64,000 bases of DNA from Orthonyx spaldingii (GCA_013397795.1 VZTJ01000083.1:248001-312000), one strand, 5' to 3'. Positions 13,301 to 25,789 are shown, counted from the stretch's first letter. Notes: generated from the sequence alone by a model not told the origin. Numbers and translations are program-made.

Positions 13301-16300
13301 AGGTGCAGCAGGCAGGTGTGGCATTCCCAGTGTCCCTGATCAACCCTGTCCCCAAATGTTCACCCTTTTGTGAGGCTTCCCTTCCAGCCAGGCAGAAATG
13401 GAGCCTGCAGGGAATGCTTCCAGACCTGTGCAGGGCATCCATGTTCCCAGAGATCATCTCTGTTGATCCAGCCGTACCTGAAATTCTTCTCAGTGGCTCC
13501 ATCAGGGTTACCCTGTGTCTAACCAACCCGGCCTGCTGCAGAGCCAAATTCCCTGAATTACTCTGGGAAAAACTGAAGAGAAGTTTGCCAAGTGAGGCTG
13601 TGGCTACTCCTCCTTGGATGTGTTCAAGGCCAGGTCGAATGGGGCTTGGAGCAACCTGGTCTAGTGGAAGGTGTCCCAGCCCATGGCAAGGGCTTAAATG
13701 AGATAATCCTTAAGGTGCCTTCCAACCCAAACCATTCCAGGATTCCATTCCGTGATTCTGAAAAAGGCTGTTGTTACTTCTCTCACTAAGCCAGCCTTTT
13801 TGATTGAATTGGGATGAGGAAGTGATTGGATGAGAAAAGTTTCCTTGAGTTTTGATATAAAGATGGATTAGAGAATCCAGGAAGAAGGGGGAGACCAGGG
13901 GGTGCAGCCAGTCGCGGCCTTGCTGCTGAAGAACTTTGTGACATTGGAAATTTGTGTGAGATTTGGGCAGGGTCAAATGGGTGGGGGAATCAGTGCTTTG
14001 CTCACGTGTTGCTGGATAAAATTGTGGTGCACAGAGCATGCAGCAGGTGCCTGGCTTGTGTGGGACACTGGCTCTGAAGAGTATTCACTGTGGGCGGGCT
14101 TGGGCGACTCCACGTTGAGGTGATGGGTGAAGGTGCAGAGCTGGCCCTTCCCTCTCCGGGTGGCTGAGGTGTGGAGCTGGCCCTGCCAGTGGGGTGACCT
14201 GTCCCCTCCCCTCCTGGCACAGAATGAGATCTTCGCGTCGCGGCACCAGGACGAGAACAGCGTCGCCTGCATCGAGGAGAAGTGCTACGTGCTGACCTTC
14301 GCAGAGTACTGCAGGTAGGTGGAGCTCTGAACCTGCTGCGCTTCCCAGACCTCCCCGTGCCTCCAGCCTCTCTCACTCTGCCCGTTTCCAGCCATCCCAG
14401 CTGTCCCAGCCCTGCGGGCTGTGGTCTGCCTGGAGCTGGGCCAGTGACACTCCCTCTGCTGCAGGCTGGGGGCGTCTCCCACTCCAGATCCATTACATGT
14501 CTAGTTTGTGTAGAGTCACGGAATTGTTTGGGTTGGAGAAGACCCTTGAGGTCATCGAGTGCAGCTGTTCCCCCAGAATATGCCACTGACCCATGTCCCC
14601 AAGTGCCACATCCACACAGCTTTTAAATCCCTCCAGGGATGGCGACTCCACCACTGCCCTGGCCAGCCTGTTCCAAGGCCTGACTACCCTTTCCCTGAAG
14701 AAATTTTCCTAATATCCAACTTAAACCTCCCCTGGTGCAACTTGAGGCTGTTTCCTCTCAGCCTGTCCCTTGTTCCCTGGGAGCAGAGCCCAACACCTTC
14801 TGGCTGCACCCTCCTGTCAGTTGTGTAGTTGCAGAGAGCGAGAAGGTCCCCCCTGAGCCTCCTTTTCTCCAAGGTGAGCCTCCCCAGCTCCCTCAACTGC
14901 TCCTGGTTCTCCAAACCCTTCTCCAGCCTCTTGTGCTCCTCTCAGGGGACTCCAAAATACTGATGCTTGTGTGACCTTGGTACCACTGCACGTGGTTTCA
15001 AGGAGGACAGGAACAGGTGTGCAGGAAAAGGGGGGACTTGGAGCTAAAAACTAAGTGAGGTAGGAAGAGAGGTAGGAAGAGATCCTACATATCCATCCTT
15101 TGTGGGACACAGGAGCCAGACTACCCAAAAACCTGCTGATACACATGCCAGTGTTTGTGCTGGACACCACATCCTGGGATTTTGGCAGCAGCATCCCGTG
15201 GAGCAGTGACTCAGGCTGTTATGGTTGAGCTCTTGCTGATTGAATTGCAGCTTTGTCAGTAAGGACTTCCCAGCATAAATATTCCAGCCTGCCGTGCTGT
15301 GATGGATGCGCAGGGCTGGAGGAAAATAAGGATTGAATGGACACAACCCCGTAATGCAAACCAGTGCTTTAATCTCTGCAGTTCTGCTGGGTGCATCTCG
15401 TGGTCTGTGCAGCCCTGCCACGGAGGGGATGCCTGAGGCCTCCTCCTCAGCCTGCTCCTGGCCCAGGGCTCTGCTCTTGGAATTTCTAGAAACAAACTGG
15501 TGTACAAACTCTTTAGAAGCTGAATTTTAATCTTTCTTTTGAGAACACTTATAACAAAAACCACAAACAAACAAAAAAATACCAACCTAATCCCAACAAC
15601 AACAAACCAAGCAAAGCCAACCAAACAAAACCCCCCATCCCCAAGCTTTGGATCAAAGCAGTTCCGTTCCTTTCTAACACCCCAGTTCTCTGGGACAGCT
15701 GCTGGCAGGAATTTTTTCATGCTCTTGTGGGTCAGGTCACCTTTGAGAGATGTTCCCTGAAGGCATCTTTGTTTTCCTAAACATTGGTGCATAAGCATTT
15801 ATTAGGGGCTAATTAACAAAACTGAGGCCAAAGCAGTAAAAACAAGGTGGTTAATTGCTGTCATCTTTGGTGCTATATGATATCCACCAGCATGAAAATA
15901 TAAACTTGTGTTGCTTCCTGCAGGACTTCTCTTTGAACAAAGCTTTGTCCACATTCCTCCCCTTCCCCTTGTCCTCCAGCAGCTGCAGTTGTGGCTCCCA
16001 GCAGGACACAGGCAGCAGGAGAGGGAATGAGTTCATGGTGCCCAGCACAGGAAGGACGTGGACCTGTTGTAGAGAGTCCAGAGGAGGCCATCAGGTTGAT
16101 CAGAGGGATGGAGCAGCTCTCCTGTGAGGAAATGCTGAGTGAATAGGGATTGTTCATCCTGAAAAAGTGAAGGCTTCGGAGTGACCCAGTTGCCCCTTTC
16201 AGTACCTCAAGGGAGCCTACAGGAAAAGTGGAGAAAAACTATTTACACGGGCTTGGAGTGCCAGGACAAGGGGGAGTGGCTTCACACTGCCAAAGGGCAG

Positions 16301-16763
16301 GGATAGATGGGATATTGGGAATACGTTCTTCCCTGTGAGGGTGCTGAGGCCCTGGCACAGGGTGCCCAGAGAAGCTGTGGCTGCCCCATCCCTGGAAGTG
16401 TCCAAGGCCAGGTTGAACCGGGCTTGGAGCAATCTGGGCTAGTGGAAGGTGGAACCTAGTGAAAGGTGTCGCTGCCCATGGCAGGGTGTGAGACTGGATG
16501 AGCTTTAATGTCCCTTGCAACCCAAACCATTCCAGGATTCTCTGGTAACTCTTCTGATGTGATTGCCCTGCAGATTTTGTGCCTTGGCAAAGCGTCGAGT
16601 CGAAGGGATCCCGGGCAGGAAAACCATCATGGTTCCTCCCTCGGAGGAGTATTCCACCCCTCTGCACCGCAAGGTGCCCGAGGACACAGACCCCGAGCTG
16701 GTTTTCCTCTGTCGTCACGTCTACGACTTCAGGCACGGGCGCATCCTGAAGAACCCGCAGTAG
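4335..16763 (+). CDS. BAHD1: BAHD1, bromo-adjacent-homology domain heterochromatin protein
   Basis: Six coding exons are joined: 4335-5961, 9058-9419, 11022-11181, 12139-12215, 14223-14314 and 16574-16763. They give 835 residues, against about 780 in human. All introns are GT-AG and the frame stays open. The start is the ATG at 4335, whose MTHARKK matches the human MTHTRRK start; in-frame codons before it are non-ATG. The large first exon is basic and disordered. It carries the RLASLNA motif twice (near residues 164 and 266) and a proline-rich part ending in YKMPFAA. Exons 3-6 encode the C-terminal BAH domain, from roughly EKAVYVV through SYQAVERDGE, ISALWEDP, LLWYYRPEH, EIFASRHQD and CYVLTFAEYC to the final HGRILKNPQ. 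In the known family this domain reads H3K27me3, and BAHD1 recruits silencing factors to form heterochromatin in the nucleus. Identity is secure; the exact start is slightly less so. Confidence 0.96.
5962..9057 (+). other. BAHD1 intron after coding exon 1
   Basis: The donor is GTAAGG and the acceptor is CCCTTAG. The first exon's frame stays open for about 250 bases past the donor, which explains the over-long reading frame there. The intron holds a short (GATT)n(GAT)n microsatellite at about 8077-8108 and otherwise unique sequence. I see no gene in it. Confidence 0.7.
8077..8108. repeat. (GATT)n/(GAT)n microsatellite
   Basis: Several GATT units pass directly into several GAT units within a BAHD1 intron. 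Confidence 0.8.
9420..11021 (+). other. BAHD1 intron after coding exon 2
   Basis: The donor is GTAGGT and the acceptor GTGCAG. I recognise no repeat or gene in this intron. Confidence 0.6.
11182..12138 (+). other. BAHD1 intron after coding exon 3
   Basis: The donor is GTACTG and the acceptor TTGCAG. This is unique-looking sequence in which nothing was recognised. Confidence 0.6.
12216..14222 (+). other. BAHD1 intron after coding exon 4
   Basis: The donor is GTGAGT and the acceptor GGCACAG. Apart from one CR1 tail near 13.6-13.76 kb nothing was recognised. An open frame of 191 codons at 13126-13701 overlaps that CR1 and is judged spurious. Confidence 0.6.
13585..13762 (+). repeat. CR1 LINE fragment (3' end)
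   Basis: A sense CR1 tail with GTTCAAGGCCAGG, GGTCTAGTGGAAGGTGTCCC and a terminal ATTCCATTCCGTGATTCTG. It lies in a BAHD1 intron in the gene's orientation. Confidence 0.85.
14512..14955 (-). repeat. CR1 LINE fragment, different subfamily
   Basis: An antisense CR1 copy opening with AGAGTCACGGAATTGTTTGG. Its body (CCACCACTGCCCTGGCCAGC, then TTTCCTAATATCCAACTTAA) differs from the commoner subfamily in the window. It covers part of the intron before the last BAHD1 exon. Confidence 0.85.
15539..15645. repeat. A/C-rich, G-poor low-complexity tract
   Basis: For about 100 bases the plus strand is nearly free of G and made of A-rich and AAC/CAAA-type words such as CAAACAAACAAAAAAA and AACAACAACAAACC. 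It sits inside the last BAHD1 intron. No coding or RNA signature is seen. Confidence 0.7.
16038..16545 (+). repeat. CR1 LINE fragment ending next to a splice acceptor
   Basis: A 500-base sense CR1 copy runs from TGCCCAGCACAGGAAGGACG to the tail AACCCAAACCATTCCAGGAT. It ends about 28 bases before the acceptor AG (16572-16573) of the last BAHD1 exon, so only a short unique stretch remains for branch point and pyrimidine tract. Confidence 0.88.
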
Positions 16764-16967
16764 CACAGCGCTGCCGCCGGAGCACGGCCTGGGACGCCCG
16801 TGCACTCTCAGCCACCTCGTGCTGCTGCAGGTGGGAGCGCCCAGCGCTCCGTCCTGGGACTGGGGAGCCTGCGAGGAGCGGAGCCCCTGGAGGGAGGCAG
16901 CAGTTGAAAGCACAGCACTTCGTTAAAAGCATAAATGAAAATATATACGTGAAAAAATAAATATATG

Positions 16968-17011
16968 TATATAGATATAGGGATTTGCAGAAGTAAATCT
17001 ATATCTATATA
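16968..17011 (+). other. AT-rich hairpin in BAHD1 3' UTR
   Basis: The left arm 16968-16986 (TATATAGATATAG, GG, ATTT) pairs with the right arm 16995-17011 (AAATCTATATCTATATA). This gives 17 base pairs with a two-base GG bulge and an 8-base loop. Confidence 0.7.
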
Positions 17012-19636
17012 TGTATGTAGAGCTGCATCTATTGGGAGGGTTTGCAGGGGATAAAAGCCAGGAAGCAATGCAGAGCCATGGCTGGGGGAATGGTGGGAAG
17101 GTGCAGGAGGGATGTGTCGGTGTAGTGTTGGTTCAGTCTGGCTGGGACAGTCGGTGGTTTTCAGGCCCTGAACTGAGCCCAGTTCTTTGGCAGAGCACAG
17201 GAGAGTCTCCTTGGTCCCGCAGGACAGACCCTGAGGATTCCCAGGGTGAGAGCTTCTTCAAAATACAGCTTTGGGAGCTGTCTGGGTGCAGAGTGGCCTT
17301 GTGTGGTGCTTGGATAGGTGTTGTTCCATCAGGGGAAGAGGTGACCCCGGTTCTCCCACATCTTTTCCTTCCCCTCGCTGCTCCATGACACACCACCTAG
17401 ACTGGGGCTTGGAGCCTGCTCCACGGTGGAGCAGGGGGAGCTGGCAAGGTGGCAGGTGTTACACCCTGGTGTAGGGTTGGAGCTGGGGCTGTCCCAGGTC
17501 TCCTGACCGCGCCCACAGGATCTCGTGCCCCATTCCCAAGGCCCAGCGCTCTCCGGCACGCCTCGCTTGGAAGCTTGGAGCTCACAAAGTGGGCTCTGCT
17601 GGAGAGAACCACGTTTCCTCTTCTCTTCTGAGCGTTGCTCCACCTCTGATGGCTCAGGGGGCCCTGGATTTTCTCTTTCTTCCCAGTTGGTTTCCTGTAA
17701 TGTCATTTACAGTCCCTGCTTATCCCTGTGTGTCTGCAGTGGGAAGGAGCCAGAAGGGGAAGTGGCAAACCCTTTTCTTGTGTGTTTTTGGCTTTTTAAA
17801 ATTCCTTCCCCATGTGACTGTCCTGATCCTGGGAGTGCTGTTGAAGGCATCAGCAGCCTCTCCCCCTCCAAACTCATCCTGGTGTCCGAGCAAGCTCACC
17901 AAAGTGGCTTTGTGGCTCCTGAAAGGACCTGAGCATCGGGAAAGGTTCGCATGGACCACGCGAGCCCCGCAGGTCCTGCCTCTTGCCTTACCTGTACAGA
18001 TCCCAGACAGACCTTAGCTTATCTCAACGCTAACTTGGAGTTAATCCCAAAGCAAACCAAAGGACAGCATCACATCCCGGGGAGTCACTGCACCGAGCTG
18101 GGAGCCCAGCCTGAGATTGCACTAACGTACAGCAGAACTGACCCCGTGCCACCCACGTTCCTGCTGGCTGGAGCCGCTCCCTGAATCGAGGGATCCGCGT
18201 TTTCCCGGTCTTTTGGGGCTTCTGAACTTGTGTTCTGTGATGCAAGTGTCCATTCTGCTTTAATGTCCTATCAGTGGGAGCAGCATTCCCTGTTCTCCCT
18301 GGGGATGCAGGGCTTGTCACCTTGCTCCGCACACCTGCCCAGCCTGGAGAGAAAACCCACGGCATGCAGTTCCTTACCTGGAATAGCTCAGCACGCAGGA
18401 GGTTCTCCAGAGATTTGCTCTACATACCAAAGAGGGGAACGTGTCTGGAGGCGATGGCTTGAGGGGATGACAAGGTCTGGCACCCGCCACAGCTGGTGGA
18501 TGATTCCTGCTGGAAAATTCCTGTTTGTTCCCGCCTGCATAGCCCAGGGAGAACACCCAGCTCCAAGAAGGGGGATCCCAAGTGTGCAAGCAAGAATTGT
18601 CAGGTGAAGCATCTTCTCTCACTTATACCTCAAGATACTGTTGGTGTCAAAGGGATTGCCCAGATCTCTCCTGAACAATTCACTTGGCACTGGGGGTCTC
18701 TTGGAATGACGTGGTGGGGCTGCGTTGGGGTGGGAAGTGGTGGCACTTTGGGGACACTCGGATGAAGGGGTGCAAGGAGGCGTTGGAGAACGTGGTCTCT
18801 GATGCTTCCGGCGGAGGATGTGGTTTTCCCCCGTGGCAGGGAGGGAGGACGCTGGACAAGTGGAGCTCCTGCCCGTGACACGGAGGGAATGGCGACTGCC
18901 CAGTCGGGGAGGGAGCAGCCACACCCCGCAGTGGGTGGAAGGTGATGGGAAGCCCTAAATCCACGTGTTTGGCTCCATGGGGGCTCCTTTGCCCCTGAAT
19001 CTGAAGCAGGAGAGCTGCTGTGGCCTCTTTCCCCTGGCAGTGCCATCGGACATGGAATGCTGCGAGACCCAGCGGCCGGGTGAGCCTGAGCACTGCTGCA
19101 GCTGGGGCCAGGTGTGAGACCCAGCCCTGGAACCACAGTAACTCACTGGAATTCCTCCTTCTGCCCCCTCTCCCCCTGCTCTCACCTTGTCCTGGCTCCT
19201 CTCCAGGTAGCAGGGGAGTTATCCTTGCCCTGGGTCCATAACGGGCTCCGGCCCAGCTCCGGAGAGGACAAACCTGACTCTTGTCATGTTGCATCTGCTT
19301 CAGGCCATGAACATTGAGGTTCACGTGGTTGCTGATGCTGTTGTGCAAACAGCATGTAAATGAACTGAAATGTCTTATCCCTAATGAAAAGATTTCCTGC
19401 TTTTTTAATCTATTAGATATGGAAATATTTTTTGAAACTGAAAAATGCAGTCAGTAGAATTTAAATCGAAGCGTAATACATGTAAAATATATTTTAGTTG
19501 ATAATTTTGTAAAATGCACTTTTTTGTGTCTCTTCCCTGGTTTCCCAGATCTGTATTTCATTGTTTACAGATGGAATGAGAACATTCCCTATTCCCTCCT
19601 TCTGTGAGAAAGATATATTAGAAGTAATTCTTAAAA

Positions 19637-19642
19637 AATAAA
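19637..19642 (+). terminator. poly(A) signal, probably BAHD1
   Basis: A canonical AATAAA in AT-rich sequence at the end of the presumed 3' UTR. The call is based on motif and position only. Confidence 0.5.
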
Positions 19643-22600
19643 TTTGAAAAATCGTATTGATCTAGAAAACAAACCAGTGCTGTACTGTTCTTCCCTTGCC
19701 TGCCTGAACTTCCCACCTGGATCTGGTGGTTGCAGGAGTTAGGAGTGCTCGGGAGCAGATGTGGGTGCTCAGGGTTGTGGAGTGAGCGACCTGTTGGGTT
19801 TTCCATGGAAGTAGAGCAAGTGGCAATAGGATAGGCTTTTTTCCAATCTGCTCTTGACAGCCGCTGTCAGTGGAATATTTGAGTCTCTGCTGTTCAGGCA
19901 GGGCAGGTGGTGGTGGCAGATCATGTCTCAGCTAGGCTTTAGGAACCCTGAAGGAAGCATTTGGGAATGTTGCTTTGGAAAAGTGCCTTGCTGGGAGTGC
20001 TGTCTGCACCAGCTTCTGCCATCGGAGTGTCCCAGCCCTGTGGCACCGAGTGCCACACGCACCCTGAGGACAGGTCCAACAGCTGAGCCGTCTGCACAGA
20101 CATCCCAAGTGGCCTGGAGGATTCCAAGTGGGAGAACAGCAGACAGGAGTCAAATAACCTGCTGCAGGAGCAGCGAGGAGCAGGATAATGGGATCAGGAG
20201 TACCTGATGGGAATGTCTGCAGCCACGTGCAGGTGAGAGCAGTCCAGGGGCGCTCCCAGCTGGTGACGGGTGGCCTTGGGGTGCGAGGCCGAAGGCACAG
20301 GCACGTGCAGGGGCATTGCAGGGGCTCCTGCACACTCATCCTTGGGGAGCAGCTCTCACCACCCTGGGTGGTGGCACAGCCGTTCCCACACAGTCCTGAG
20401 CCGTGGCTCCTCCTCGGCTTTCATGATTTCCACTCCCTGTTGAGATGTTCTGCTGCTCCCTGGGGCTGTGGCCCTTGCACACCTGGGGAGGGAGGAGATG
20501 AGTTCTGGGAACAAAATGGGCAGAAGGAAAGAGTAATGTCTGACATGGAATTAGCTCCTAATTACAGAGAAGGGAGCGAGGGGCACGTGTGGTTTGTGGG
20601 CTGAATGCAGATGGGGTGGGCATGGTGGCAGTGCACAACCTGCCTTGGATCACGGCTGCATCCGAGATCTGCAGCATCTTTCACTCCCAGGTCTCCTTGA
20701 GCAGGAGATTCTGAGATGGTCCCATTGGAGGAGCTGGGGCTGCTCAATCCCTGTCCCTTTGCAGCCCTGCTGGCATCACAGCTGTTCTTAAATTCCTGAC
20801 TGGATATCTTCCTGGGATTAGGGATTTTGCTAGAGGATCCTTGCCTTTTGCCTCCTGCTCCCAGCCTTGTCAGCACAGCTCCTCACAGGGAGCTGCTGGA
20901 GGCCCAGACCTGGAGAAGCAGATCCAACAGAGAATTTCTGAAAAAGGAAACCACAGTGGTGAAGTGAATGCAACTGGGAATTTTCCTCCCAGGGAGAGGA
21001 AGGAGCTCATCCAGGGACATGTACATTTATGAGCTGTTGTGGGGTTACTGAGCACGATATTCCCAACCCCATGGCCTGGGATTTCTACTGAAGAACCAAT
21101 TTGAGATTTTCCAGTTGGATTTAATGCGACTTGGTGACCGGGAGCTGTCTGTGATGTGGGTACCAGAAATGCAACAGAAGCCTGCCCCCTGTTCATCACC
21201 CACGGCCAGCTCCGGTGCTTATCCGGGTGTGGATGCTCCCTCAGAGAAGTCCCTTGGAAACACAACCAAGAAGAAGCTTTTCCATCCCCTCTTTTCCTGC
21301 GTGGCGAGCTGTCACCAAAAGGATAATCTGTGGCGGGCTGGAAAGTTGGGATTAATGTCAAACAGAATTGGATTTACTGTTGAAATCTGCTACCCGAGGG
21401 AGGCGCACGGAGCCGTATCCGCCTCTCCTGGATCTGACATTCGGCAAACTGCTCTTGTATCATGACTGATGCTGCCAGGAATCTTCTGCTGCCACCCTGG
21501 CAGAGTCCTGTTGGCCACAGGTTGTCCTTGGAGTCCCCCATGTGTCAGGAAGGTGTGGGCTCACCGGCTGGGAAGCGTGAGGTGTGTGGCCATTGGAATC
21601 CTGCCTGGCTTTGGCCAGCTGGGCATCCCCTGGCAGGTTTCGATGGCCAGCAGTGGTTCAGGTACCTGGCAGAGCCAACCTGCTGTGTCCCATTTCCCTC
21701 ATTTCCATGTGTGGTGTCTGAAGGTGGTGGAGCCTTGTGGCAATTGCAGGGAGAAGGAGGCACTTTGGGTACTGGGAAGAAGCTATCGGGGCTGTGGGCA
21801 CTTCCAAGGGCTTTGGATAAGATTTGGGCAACAGGACGAGCGTGCTCAGAGGTTGGGAGGTGTTCAGAAGTGCATCCTGACCTTTGGGAATGAATCCTTT
21901 GAGGGGCACAGCAGTGTCCTGCAGACTCAGGGATGCCGGTGTGGCTCTTTGTTCCGCTTCGGAGCAGCTCTTTTTTCCAGGGACAGTGCCAGCTGGTCCC
22001 CTGGTGCTGCTGTGGGAGCCTTCCTGGGGCTTCCCCACCTCACTCCCCACACGTCCCAGCCAAGCAGATCCAGAGCAGCATCCAGGACTGGCTGAAGTGT
22101 CTTCCCACCTGGAGCGAAAGCCACGAACTCCTGCTTGCATTTAACTGCCGCTTTAGTGCTGCTAATGATGATTGGCTGTAATTGTGGCAGAATCCCTGCG
22201 AGCCAGGAGACGGGAGCAGTTGGGACTGTCACATGAACGTGACAGAGCGCTCCGGCACCGCCCGGCTCCGTCCCTGCCGCTGGAGGAGCCGTGCAGGGGC
22301 CGGGGGTGGGGTTTGTCCCATCGCCGGTGGCAGCACCAGCCCTGGCAGAGTCGGTGCCACACAGGGAGCAGGGATACACATCCCCTTAACCTGGTGGCTC
22401 TCAAGGGACCTGAGCGTGGGCAATTCCCTGTTTTACTGTGCCCTTCTCACCATCCATATGGGATAAACGCTTGGCTCAGTGAGCTGGGGGCTTGAGGGGA
22501 GATAATGGATAACTGCTCGCTAATCCCTGAGTGCCAGCGTTGGCTCTGCTGCTCCGTGCTGTTCCAAATGCTGCAGTGGCAGCACAGGGAGCCTCCAGCT

Positions 22601-23224
22601 CCACTGGCTCAGGCTCCATCCATGGGAAAGCAGCCGCAGCCTCGCAGAGCCACTCTTGGAATGGCTCCTGCACTGCCTGTGTCACTTGAAGCTGAATAAA
22701 ATAGAGGTTGAACTTTTCATGTTCTTCTCCAGCTGCGGCTCATGCCATGGCTGCACCCCTGTGCCCAAAACCTCAGGGTCCTGGAGCAGCAGTGCATGGA
22801 GCCATTTTTCCAGAAACATCAAGCTGGACGTTCCTGGATGCTCTTTCCTGTGATAAAGCCCTCAGCAGAAAGGTAATTCCCATCTGGCCCTTGGAAGGGA
22901 GCTGTGCTGAGGGACCACATGGGGACTAGCCAGGACTGTGCTGCTCCAGCCTCCTGCAAAACCCCAAAATCCAGCTAAATCACCCCTTTATACACGAATT
23001 TTCCTTAAATTCCAAATGCCAGCCTGGAACACGTTGAGAGCTCTGCAGGGCCAGTGGGAGACTGAGGCCAAAAGCAGGAAAAAAAGGAAAACAACAAGCC
23101 CAAAAATCAGGGGAACAGAGGAGGAATCAGGTGAGCGCTGCCAGGTGTGCTGGGAAAGGCATCCGGCCTCTATCCTTGCATTCCATATGGGATGGGACTC
23201 ACCGGGGCGGGGTGAAGTTGCGGC

Positions 23225-23900
23225 ACGGTGTTCAGTGCTGGCCTCGGGGTTGTAATTAATAGTGGAAGATGGTTAATTAATAATTGGAGATGGTATAAAG
23301 GGGATAGCTGACCTGGGAGGAAGCCAAGGGGCTGGCACGGAGCGAGGGGTCTCTGGGAGCGCGGCGTTGCCATAGGGATCCGACGGCTTCTCTGTCAGAG
23401 CCTCTGGTGAGAGCAGTTAATCCATTTTTAAGAGGAAAGGATATTTAATAAAGGGAACCATTTAAACTGGATTTACAAGGCACACTGAATGGAGGCCCCA
23501 TTTATTCCATGACTTCATATTTAATTTTAATATCTCTATAAACCTCTCCGGAGTGTTCTGCACAAACAAGCCGGAGCCGGAGCGGTTCGACCGCCCAGTG
23601 ATTCTTAAAAGCAATGCCATTTAACAGGGCTAGAAAAAACCTGCCTCTCCAGGAATATTCTTCCGCTCTCGGAAGGAGCACCGGAATAGTCGTATTAGAA
23701 GACAACAAACAAGCTGTTCTGATGGAGAGGGATTTTTGAAAGGATGTGGAGCAAAGCAGGGTTGGGAGCCTCCGCAGCGAGCCAGGTTGTTGGGAATTTG
23801 CTTCGTCGCTCTGTTTTCTCTGCACTCATAAATAATGTAATTAATAATAATGTAACTTCATCAGTAATCCAGCTGCTTCTGTAGCCATGCTCGCTGCTGT
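23225..23900. promoter_or_regulatory. candidate conserved non-coding element
   Basis: This stretch is repeat-free and non-coding. It contains TTAATTAATAATT near 23270, a TATAAAGG at about 23293, and an AT-rich block with isolated CpG-rich words (23540-23680). CpGs surviving in AT-rich intergenic DNA are typical of constrained elements. No alignment was possible. Confidence 0.3.
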
Positions 23901-25789
23901 TCCCGTGCTGCTGCCTGAGCAGAGACGCGGTGACTGTACCAAGTCCGTGAGAAAGCCAGGATAGGGACGATGGCACCTGGCAGCATTTAGCACTCTGTAA
24001 ACGAGAAAAACACAGCAAGGCAGCCAGATTTCCCATGAGGAAGCAGTTTGTGACTGTTCCCAGAGTGTTTCTGCTTCCCACACTGGGATTGTCATGATTT
24101 TGGAAGATCAAGTTCTCCGGGAAGAGCTGGTGAGAAAACTCCCTTCTTCCTCTGCAGCAGGTGAACTCTCCTGCTCCTCAGGGCACAGAGCAAATTGCCT
24201 GGGTTTCCTTTGTCCCTGGAACATCTCGTTTGTGTTTCTTTTTAATATGTAGAGATTGTGCCGCACAAAGCTGGCTCCAGTTTCTCCTCCATCTTTTGGG
24301 TGGTCCCTGAACCCGGATTTAAGGAGCAGAGCAGGTGCCCCTGGCCATCACATCCCAGTCAGCCCATGCAGTGGTGTGTGCTCTGAGATCACAGAATGTT
24401 CCCTCACCTCCACTTAATCCCTTTTTCCCTTCTTTTTCCTTCTACACAAATGACCCCCCTAGCAGGAAACAGCATCCTCTGCTGTCCTGAGCCACAGAGA
24501 TGGATTTCTCGAGGAGGGGGCTCTGGACTGCTCAGAATGAGAGTGATTTAGCAATTAGATATCTTCCCCTGTCCCAGGCTGGGGGATGTTTCTCCCTATC
24601 ACAGCCCAAGATCCAGGAGTGGGATAGGATTTGTAGCACATCAGATAATGAGTCTTTAAAAAGGGAATTATATGGCATGTTAACGAGCACGGTTGTGTTT
24701 TGTTCTCACCTCCCCACGAGATGAAAGCTGGGACTCCCTGTAGGAATTGATTTCCCCGTGGGATCTCCCTGTCTGAGGAACGCGATGTCCCAAAAGCAGC
24801 CCTGTGGATACGTGTGGGTCTGGAAACTGGGATCCAGGCAGGCAGCAGCCCCCCATTTCCAGGGGCAGATCCCTTGCTCCTAACCCATTTTTTTTCCTAA
24901 TATTTGAGCAAATTTTCTTGTAGTTTAACTTTCCTAATTAGTTTTCTCCTACAATCTGGAAATAATGCAGGTTGGGTTTTTTTTATGGATAGAGACGGGG
25001 GAAAAAACCCTTTCCATCCCTCTTTAGCAGAAAGCCTCAGTCTTCCATGGTCCAGAGCAAGTGGAGGCACAAACAAACTCATTTATTTCATTCTTCCTGA
25101 TGTTTATTTTAGATTAATCCTGTTGGGACAGATGTCAGGACAGAATTCTTGCTGGAGTCACTTCTGTTCTTTGATCTAATTAACAATGGCCTGTGTTTTA
25201 TAATAATGCATTTTTCTAATAATTAACTTTTCATGAGGGATGGGATTCCCTTACTGTTGGCCTTTCCCTAGATCCTGAGTTTCCTCCTTCATTTTTCTTC
25301 CCTTCAGTGCTCGTTTTTCAAACCACCTTGATGCTGGTACATTTCAGGCTTGAAAACATTGGAAATAACTTTCCAAATGTGCTGGATTTAGAGAAAATTT
25401 CAGGTTAATTTTTCATGTGTATTCATTAAAAGCACCTGTAGGATCATTCTGTGCACACACAGGGAATTTAACATGGAAAAACAAGTGGGAGTGTGTACAT
25501 CAGTAATAATAAAATAGGAATGGTGCTGCCATGATGCATTGACCCAGAATTTCCAGCTGGAATTTACACTGGGCTTGATGATAAACCGTCAGACTTGGCT
25601 TGGGAAGTGCCTCTGGAATACTCAGGAAAATGCTTTTAGTGAATACAGAGCAGTTTAAATAACATGTTGCCTCAGATGGCCTGAAGGCACAAAACTTCCC
25701 ATTCCTATAAAACCCAGGTTGTGAATGGAAAACCATATTGAGAAGAACAAGAGAAAAACAAGAATATTGAGAAGTTTTCCCCAGTACAA

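Larger units (their letters stand above)
16764..19660 (+). other. BAHD1: probable BAHD1 3' UTR
   Basis: After the TAG stop there is no further coding signal. The stretch is CR1-free and becomes strongly AT-rich from about 19300 to 19660, like the distal end of a vertebrate 3' UTR. It reaches an AATAAA at 19637-19642, which I take as the main poly(A) signal. An earlier AATAAA within the AT tract near 16957 could serve a short form. The extent is inferred from composition alone. Confidence 0.5.

Noticed and set aside
13126..13701. Frame of 191 codons in a BAHD1 intron as an extra exon
   Set aside because: Its end is CR1 tail sequence, and BAHD1 splices cleanly across it.
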